Shown here piece by piece: positions 57,583 through 64,000 of a stretch of DNA of 64,000 bases. The stretch spans positions 23,185,515-23,249,514 of the forward strand of contig NW_022881603.1 of NCBI RefSeq assembly GCF_003369915.1. The letters are read 5' to 3'. Origin of the DNA: Drosophila miranda (taxonomy: Eukaryota > Arthropoda > Insecta > Diptera > Drosophilidae). The position numbers and the translations under genes were made by a program. The first letter of the stretch is position 1; each line of letters starts with the position of its first letter. The notes beneath the pieces were generated by a model. The model made no database searches and was not told where the DNA came from. It saw only the letters and a program-made list of their open reading frames with translations.

Positions 57583-58042
57583 ATGTCAGCGCCACTGACG
57601 GAAACGGAGCAGATGGCCAAGGCGGCAACCGCTAAGACACTGGAAGATCGGAAGGAGCGCAAGATCTATGATAACTTTGCCACGCCCCTGGCGGGTACCT
57701 TTCTGAATCTGCCCCACGAATCGGTGGTCATAAAGTGTCCCGCCTGCGGAGTCCAGGATCAGAGTGTGGTGCAGAACGATCTTAAGTGGTGGGCCAGTGA
57801 GCTCAATCGCATATTCGGCTGTCTCTTCGTGTAGGTTGAAAAGGCTCGCAGCGAGTCCTTGTAGTCATTTTACTTGCCATCCCTAAAATCCTTGTTGCAG
57901 GACCTGCTGCTGTTGCTGCTGCTTCAACTACTATGTGCCCTGCAAGCAGACGGATCGGAGTCACTACTGCGGCAACTGTGGCTGCTACTTTGGGCGTAGT
58001 ATGAAGCGGTGGGCGCCACTCAAGCTGAAAGCAACCAAATAG
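57583..58042 (+). CDS. LITAF-domain protein with Cys-run core (129 aa)
   Basis: Exons are 57583-57830 and 57901-58042, with a 70-nt phase-2 intron (GTAGGT...GCAG). MSAPLTETEQMAKAATAKTL starts a charged, probably helical N-terminus. The first zinc pair is VIKCPACGVQ and the second HYCGNCGCYFGRSM. The membrane-associated segment begins with VTCCCCCCFNYYVPC, six cysteines in a row, which suggests possible palmitoylation (inference). A basic tail follows. It belongs with the genes at 52020 and 58640 by its CGCxxGR motif. Confidence 0.88.
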
Positions 58043-58265
58043 CCCAAAAATATTTCAGCTATTTCACGTTTCTCCTAACAACCAAAAACAGCCCACTCCC
58101 CACCATGAAAACAGAAATATAATTAACAAGAAAATACGATCGCTCGCACTCTCTTTGGGTCTCTCTCCTCTGATTGTGCGATCACTTCTCTTCGTTCGGT
58201 TCAGTCTTCGTTTGCTTTCGGACAAGTTCAGATCAACACCTTCCGATCATTTGATTCAATTCGCC

Positions 58266-58451
58266 ATGGCCCAGGATCTTTTGCCCGTATACTTTGCCGT
58301 CGGGCCTGGTCCCAACGAGATCACCTGCCCCCACTGCAGCACCAAGGCCAAGACGCGGGTGGTCCGCTCCTGGCTGCGCTTCTGCACGAAGAGGCATCAT
58401 TGCGGCGCCTGTGGTGATTACTTGGGCGTGTGCCGCAGGCCCCAGCTATAG
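58266..58451 (+). CDS. Minimal LITAF-like zinc ribbon without hydrophobic segment (61 aa)
   Basis: Intronless ORF: MAQDLLPVYFAVGPGPNEI, then CPHC and, only 19 residues later, CGAC in HHCGACGDYLGV. Its paralogues have about 35-45 residues between these pairs, with a hydrophobic Cys-rich helix and an intron. Here the helix and the intron are both absent and the two zinc half-sites are joined directly. The frame is open, the start context is good (TTCGCCATGG), and an AATAAA-like signal follows at about 58478. It could be a soluble zinc protein derived from a LITAF gene by a clean deletion, or a remnant. Confidence 0.75.
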   Translation: MAQDLLPVYFAVGPGPNEITCPHCSTKAKTRVVRSWLRFCTKRHHCGACGDYLGVCRRPQL

Positions 58452-58639
58452 GGAGATCATTCATATTTAGCAAACAATAAAGAGATCTATTCAATGTGTT
58501 CCACGCGCCTAATTAATTACCAGACCAACGCCTCACCACACGAGAGAGGCACAATCTCTCGCTCTCTGGTTCTCTTTTCCGTTCGATTCACATTCTCTGC
58601 CCATGTTGTCAGTCAGCGGGCAGCAGTAGACAGCACAAC

Positions 58640-59128
58640 ATGGGCATGGACGAGCAGCGGATCATAGCCATCAGCATAGCGCCCAAGCAGCAAGTGGGCC
58701 ACCTGAAACCCGAGTCCACATGGGTCCACTGTCCCGCCTGCGAGCGGTCCGAGTGTAGTGTCGTCCAGCTGGAGCCCGTCACCTGTTTTCAGCGCTTCCT
58801 CGGCTTCGCCAACCTCTTGTGGGTGTGGGCCTTACGTATTCCCTTGGAATCTATCCAATAAATTATCTCTTCCTTCAGCAAGAAGTGGCCTGGCCGAACG
58901 GACATCAATCACTACTGCTCCCAGTGTGGCTGCTTCATCGGACGGTTTGTCGCCATCAGCTGCGTGGAGCGCTGCATCTCCAAGTCGGCTAAACGCAAGG
59001 CGGCCTTGGACGACATGACGCTGAAGACCCGCCCCAAGGACTGTGCCGAACGGGCCAGAAGTCCCGTGAGAAGGTCCTGGCCAAGCGGGCTGAGAATTCG
59101 CGGGAAAGGGTCATGGCCGATCGAGTAA
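58640..59128 (+). CDS. LITAF-domain protein with probable frameshift near the C-terminus (142 aa as read)
   Basis: Exons are 58640-58818 and 58879-59128, with a 60-nt phase-2 intron (GTGGGT...TCAG). This places VHCPACERSEC before the intron and HYCSQCGCFIGRF after it. The GTGGGT donor was chosen because it gives the family's intron phase; a GTGTGG donor would lose the second zinc pair. From about 59055 the next frame looks more coding-like: it is rich in Lys, Glu and Arg (REKVLAKRAENSRERVMADR), like the tails of its paralogues, and stays open to 59235. A one-base deletion, or an assembly error, near 59055-59065 is therefore likely. The annotated end at 59128 is what the given sequence encodes. 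Confidence 0.75.
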
Positions 59129-59360
59129 AGAAACAGGCCGAAAAAGATGCCGATGAAACACATGCCCGACTACAAAGCCGCGGACCAACTCAAATCCAAA
59201 CACAAACCGTTGCGGTCACCGTTCCAGCGGGCTAATAAGGTCAAATGGTTTCTGAATCGACTAGGTTAAAGCTGTAAAAGCTTACAAGAAAGCTCGCCAA
59301 ATATATAATAGTACGAACAATTTGAAACATATATAAAACACCCCCATATGCTGATAGTCT

Positions 59361-60126
59361 TTACGACGTCTTTGCGCAATCACGGGCGCTGGGCACAAAC
59401 TCCCTGCTCGGCTTGACGCAGTTCTTCTCCCGGTCGTAGATGCCCAGGAAGGTCTTGCAGTTGGAGCAGTAAAGGTACTCGCGATTCTCGGGCGGCAAGA
59501 GGCAGGGCAGGAAGCAGAGCGGCCAGCAGCTGATCACGCACGAGGCGGCACAGCCATGGTTAGTAATGACCTCCGTCCTGGACTTAATCAACGGCCGGCG
59601 ATTGCAGCTGCAGCTGGGGCAGTAGATGACTCCGTCCAGGGGTGACCAGTGCTCGATTGAGGCCCGATAGCACTGTTGTCGGTTCTTCATGGTCTTGTCA
59701 TTGGTCGCCGGGCTGCCGCGCTGCTTGGTGGAGCCTGACTGTTTCTCAGATCCTTCCGCTTCCTTCCCGGATACTCCGCTACGTCCACTGCTCGGATGCT
59801 TCGCAATGTCTGCAATGAACCCAGTCAGAGGTGACTCTCTATTTAGCCCACTCCCTTCACTTACAACGTTCCGCCTCATCGGCCATCTGCGCCTCGGTCA
59901 GGCCCGTCATCTTGCCGATCTGGGACACTCGCTCCTCACTCACCCCATGCTCGGCGGCCAGCTTGTACAGGTTCTTAATCTTGTCGTCGTCGCGCTCGAA
60001 GATCTCGGGGTGCTTCTCCTGGATGTGACTTAGCAGGGCGTTGGTGTCATATCGCGAGCACTGAACCTCCTGCATGCACCGCAGGCACCGCATCGTCCGC
60101 ATGTCATGTCGTTCTTTTGCGGACAT
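59361..60126 (-). CDS. Zinc finger-LITAF fusion protein (236 aa)
   Basis: Exons are 59865-60126 and 59361-59809 on the minus strand, with a 55-nt intron (GTAAGT...GCAG, phase 1). The N-terminus has a single C2H2/BED-like finger, C14-x2-C17-x16-H34-x4-H39, followed by a charged helical part. A Ser/Gly/Lys-rich linker (about 92-130) leads to a LITAF domain: CPSC at 151-154, a hydrophobic Cys-rich core (CVISCWPLCFLPCLL, about 178-192) and CSNC at 202-205. Unlike its neighbours it has no intron inside the LITAF domain, and its only intron lies between the two domains. This suggests that a finger exon was joined to a LITAF exon, or that it is an older lineage. It closes the cluster on the right. 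Confidence 0.9.
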
Positions 60127-61218
60127 GATTTTATTTTACTACCGTTTTTGATACTGAGGCTCTTGAAAATGTTTAGATAGTATAAAATGAATGGAAAAGC
60201 AGGGCATTCTGTTGAGTATACACAGAGATCCCCCTAGCATAAATCAAGTACTCTAAAGTACTTCTTTATGATTTTCCATTATCAAGAATGAGGGACGAGC
60301 AGTATTCTATTGGTTTTATATGTTTAAAAATTTAAAAACAAGGCTTTTTGGAATGAGAATGCTTTCCCTTACTGAAGGAGTGTCGCAGCTATTTCAGTGT
60401 CCTGAAATGGTGGACGAGACGCTGACGAACTCCAATCCACTTAATCCAATCGCATTGAGTCACCCTGTATATTCATAATGCTCTTTGACTGCGTCAACAT
60501 TTTATTGTCAGTCATTTTCTACCGGCAGGCAGCCCGTCGTTGATGAAATCAGCTCCACTCACGTGGCCCATGCCGTGCCCGAATGATTTTAAAGGGGGCT
60601 AAGGAAGGCTCTGAGTCGTTCCGCAGCCCCTGTTTTTGGGGCTTTTGAGTACCCCAACTCCTCTCCCCTCTTTTTTGCTGTGGCATTGCTCATACGCCTC
60701 GAGGTGCGCGGCACACAAAGTCGATGTGGCACCTAAAAAGCCAACGCGTGTCGCTGTCACTTTCCTCAATGCGTCTGCATTTATTTACTTTGTTGTTTCT
60801 TTTCCTCCTTTTCTTCGCCAGTTTCCCGGCTTGTCTACGCACTCGAATATGTCATTAGAGCCGGCACAAAAGATCCGAGTGGAACCGGAGGCTCGACGCT
60901 CGAGGTGATTTGCATTTATCCGTCTCAGCACATGGGGACGGAGTACTCGTACTAAGGCCGGATACGCTTACGCTTATTCCGAATAACTTGACTCGATTCT
61001 CGTTTATTCTTCTGTATCTGAACTTACAAATATACAATACACATACATCATACATACGTTCAGTGTCTACGACTAATATAAAAATACATTTTATTTTCAT
61101 TTATACTTTTTTGTGTTTTGTGTGTTCGTTTCATTTTTGTTTTGTTTGGTTTGTCCTTGTTTTTGTTTGGTAGCTTTGTAAGCTTTTTTGTTAACGTTTT
61201 ACTTGAAGTCGAATGGGC
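60127..61218. other. Intergenic DNA
   Basis: About 1.1 kb upstream of the zinc finger-LITAF gene with no supported coding sequence. Open frames of up to 90 codons (60636-60908, 60910-61173) look like chance: they have no recognisable motifs, and the second lies in T-rich DNA (61095-61200). Confidence 0.55.
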
Positions 61219-61934
61219 TTTTTATACCCGATACTCAAAATGAGTATTGGGGTATATTAGATTTGTGGTGAAAATGGATGTGTGTAACGTCCAGAAGGAA
61301 TCGTTTCCGACCCCATAAAGTAAATATATTCTTGATCAGCATCAATAGCCGAGTCGATTGAGCCCTGTCTGTCTGTCCGTCTGTCCGTCTGTCCGTCCCT
61401 ATTAGCGCCTAGTGCTCAAAGACTATAAGAGCTAGAGCAACGATGTTTTGGATCCAGACTTCTGTGATATGTCACTGCTACAAAAATATTTCAAAACTTC
61501 GCCCCGCCCACTTCCGCCCCCACAAAGGACGAAAATCTGTGGCATCCACAATTTTAAAGATATGAGACTGCAGAATCTGAATTGCAGAATCGTATTATTA
61601 TTATAGCCAGTATCAAGAAAACAATTTCATTTTTTCTCGCCCTGTCTCTCTCTAACACACACGTAGCATAAGCGGCTTTGCTTAGAGTAAAACATTAGCG
61701 CCTAGATCTCAGAGACTACAAAAGCTAGAGCAACCAAATTTGGTATCCACACTCCTGATATATCGGACCAAGACGAGTTTGTTTCAAAATTTCGCCAAAC
61801 CCCCTTCCGCCCCCGCAAAGAACGAAAATCTGGGGATATTCAAAAATCTCAGAGACTATTAAGGCTAGAGTAACCAAATTTGGTATCCGCACTCCTGTTA
61901 GATCTTACTATAAAACGTGTATCTCAAAATTTCA
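61219..61934 (-). repeat. INE-1/DINE-1-like repeat, left arm of an inverted pair
   Basis: It begins TTTTTATACCCGATACTCAA, so it is in minus orientation, with its GTCT/GTCC microsatellite near 61364-61398. It meets the next copy head to head at about 61934 without the family's AACGAGGGG end. Confidence 0.8.
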
Positions 61935-62431
61935 AAGAGAGAGATACGGCGAGAAAAAATGAAATTGTTTTCTTGATTCTGGCTATAATAATTATACGAT
62001 CTGGTTCAGATTTTGCATTCTAAAAGATATAGTCATCTTCTACGATTCTGCGTTTTTAGTTTTCTCGTATCGTCGAAATTGTGGATGCCACAGATTTTCG
62101 CCTTTTGTGGGTGCGGAAGTGCTAAGTTCGGGGCAAAGTTTTGAAATATTCTTGTAGCAGTGACATATCACAGAAGTCTGGATGCAAAACATCGTTGCTC
62201 TCGCTCTTATAGTCTTTGAGCACTAGGCGCTGAAGGGGACGGACAGACGGACAGACGGACGGACGGACAGACGGACAGACAGACATGGCTCAATCGACTC
62301 GGCTATTGATGCTGATCAAGAATATATATACTTTATGGGGTCGGAAACGATTCCTTCTGGACGTTACACACATCCACTTTTACCACAAATCTAATATACC
62401 CCAAAACTGATTTTGAGTATCGGGTATAAAA
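61935..62431 (+). repeat. INE-1/DINE-1-like repeat, right arm of an inverted pair
   Basis: It begins within the family consensus (AGAGAGATACGGCGAGAAAA) and runs to GAGTATCGGGTATAAAAA in plus orientation. It lacks the left half. With the preceding copy it forms a large imperfect palindrome with arms of about 0.5 kb. Confidence 0.8.
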
Positions 62432-62434
62432 ATT

Positions 62435-63509
62435 AACGAGGGGGAACGTTGTGAGTTGCTGCGTACTCCGCAACTCTACGGTTATACCCGATACTAAGTC
62501 AGTATGGCTCTCCTCCGGCAGACGCCGCTAATATTAAACGACACGACATAGAGTGCGTGCGAGAGAGACAGAAAATCAGACTGAGCGTGACGTCGGGCGC
62601 TGCGTAGCCACTGAAAATTGATTTCTTGCTTTTGGCTACAAAAATAATCCGATCTGATCCAGATTCAGCAATCTGATAGATATGGTCATTATCTATGATT
62701 CTGCGTTTTTAGTTTTCTCGAATGTGCAAATGGGACGAAATTTCGAGATACACGTTTTATAGTAAGATCTAACAGGAGTGCGGATACCAAATTCGGTTAC
62801 TCTAGCCTTAATAGTCTCTGAGATTTTTGAATATCCCCAGATTTTCGTCCTTTGCGGGGGCGGAAGAGAGGTGTGGCGAAATTTTGAAACAAACTCGTCT
62901 CGGTCCGATATATTAGGAGTGTGGATACCAAATTTGGTTGCTCTAGCTTTTGTAGTCTCTGAGATCTAGGCGCTAATGTTTTACTCTAAGCAAACCCGCC
63001 TATGCTACGTGTGTGTTAGAGAGAGACAGGGCGAGAAAAAATGAAATTGTTTTCTTGATGCTGGCTATAATAATAATACGATCCAATTCAGATTCCGCTG
63101 TCTTAAAGATATGGTCATTCTCTACAATTCTACATTTTTGGTTTTCTCATATCTTTAAAATTGTGGATGCCACAGATTTTCGTCCTTTGTGGGGGCGGAA
63201 AAGGGCGGGGCGAAGTTTTGAAATATTTTTGTAGCAGTGACATATCACAGAAGTCGGGATCCAAAACATCGTTGCTCTCGCTCTTATAGTCTTTGAGCAC
63301 TAGGCGCTGAAGGGGACGGACAGACGGACAGACGGACGGACGGACAGACGGACAGACAGACATGGCTCAATCGACTCGGCTATTGATGCTGATCAAGAAT
63401 ATATATACTTTATGGGGTCGGAAACGATTCCTTCTGGACGTTACACACATCCACTTTTACCACAAATCTAATATACCCCAATACTCATTTTGAGTATCGG
63501 GTATAAAAA
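62435..63509 (+). repeat. INE-1/DINE-1-like repeat, full-length tandem copy
   Basis: It starts AACGAGGGGGAACGTTGTG only about three bases after the right end of the preceding copy and ends GAGTATCGGGTATAAAAA. It has a small internal deletion near 62730 relative to the 50012 copy. It lies about 170 bases from the stop codon of the next gene. Confidence 0.87.
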
Positions 63510-63676
63510 TTGATTTACCGGCCCCTAACTTTGACTTCAACTACAGTTTTGGCCCCTGGCCAAACGTCCCTATCTTCGCTTCTGCAACTTTAACGCATTT
63601 ATCACTATATTCCGGCGGACACTGGGGCGGAGGTTGGTCTGGTTTGGATTGGTCTTTAGGGGACTTAGAGCGTGTT

Positions 63677-64000
63677 CTACTTGGCAGCCTCGCCACTTCT
63701 GGCAGTCGCGTCGGGTCGCGAACGTGGGCGCCGCTTGGGCTGCAGCGAGTAGAGACGTCCGCTGTGGGCTCGGGTTTGGGGCTCGCTTTCCAAGCGCCAT
63801 GTGCCAGCACCGCCACTGAAAAAGGGGACACAGAGAAGGGCACAGTGTGTTGGGTGAGCTAGCGAGGACATGATTCGAGGAATACTCACTTCATTTCCAG
63901 CTTGGCGAGTCGCTGCTTGATCTTGGCCTGGCTGGCCGTGTACTCGGCCAACAGTCGGGCCAGGCGCATATTGAGGTTTTCCACGGAGAGCTCCAACTTC
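63677..64000 (-). CDS. 3' end of an unidentified gene with coiled-coil C-terminus (partial)
   Basis: Two exons of a minus-strand gene that runs off the right edge: 63890-64000 (partial) and 63677-63815. The 74-nt intron has a strong donor GTGAGTATT and a pyrimidine-rich CAG acceptor. The visible protein begins with an amphipathic heptad-like helix (KLELSVENLNMRLARLLAEY and QAKIKQRLAKLE). It continues with a Gly/Arg/Ser-rich, basic tail of about 45 residues ending SGEAAK and a TAG stop. Without splicing the first exon would end at a TGA inside the donor site. The splice keeps the frame open, so I prefer it. I do not recognise the gene. Confidence 0.75.
   Translation of the reverse strand, partial: EVGALRGKPQYAPGPTVGRVHGQPGQDQAATRQAGNEVSIPRIMSSLAHPTHCALLCVPFFSGGAGTWRLESEPQTRAHSGRLYSLQPKRRPRSRPDATARSGEAAK

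Noticed and set aside
60636-61173. Two adjacent plus-strand open frames
   Set aside because: No motifs, T-rich composition in the second, and no splice or promoter context.
1-64000. tRNA or rRNA genes
   Set aside because: I saw no cloverleaf or rRNA sequence; the tRNA-like 18-mers are primer-binding sites of LTR elements.

Overview
The window looks like euchromatic DNA of a Drosophila, most probably of the obscura group. The reasons are: a CYP6-type cytochrome P450; a tight cluster of LITAF-domain genes with 55-75 nt introns; jockey-clade and Ty3/gypsy retrotransposons; and at least seven copies or pieces of an INE-1/DINE-1-like Helitron-related repeat whose ends and GGAC/GACA microsatellite resemble the ISY/SGM-type repeats of obscura-group flies. 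The species call is inference.

Positions 1 to about 42,150 are almost wholly transposable elements. A Ty3/gypsy fragment (1-2699) ends at a 50-N assembly gap. After it comes a truncated DINE-like repeat (2758-3438), then a nested and tandem block of three LTR families that I call A, B and C. Family A is present as three internal regions in tandem, sharing LTRs: A1 (from 3439), A2 (from 19883) and A3 (from 24644, ending with its LTR at 40641). Family B (4666-13657) is a complete-looking insertion inside A1 with 2.26-kb LTRs and a 4-bp target duplication. Family C is on the minus strand. One nearly full copy sits inside the last A LTR (30911-38208), a truncated copy lies in another A LTR (17055-17994), and an old solo LTR lies at 52719-54426. 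A and B both carry an ORF with a RING-H2 finger of identical spacing upstream of their retroviral-type genes, and B has no recognisable capsid gene. This is the most unusual thing in the window.

Positions 42.4-60.1 kb hold the host genes: ten LITAF-like genes (three minus, seven plus), a decayed CYP6-like P450, three DINE-like repeats, a jockey-clade LINE and the solo C LTR. Eight of the LITAF genes share one phase-2 intron inside the membrane-associated part of the domain, so they arose by local duplication. One is reduced to a 61-residue zinc ribbon without the hydrophobic segment, and one is joined to an N-terminal zinc finger. One has lost a zinc-binding cysteine and one is frameshifted near its end. 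LITAF proteins are peripheral membrane proteins of late endosomes and lysosomes; the individual roles here are unknown.

Positions 60.1-64.0 kb hold intergenic DNA, an inverted pair of DINE-like repeats followed by a third tandem copy, and the 3' end of a minus-strand gene with a coiled-coil C-terminus that runs off the window.
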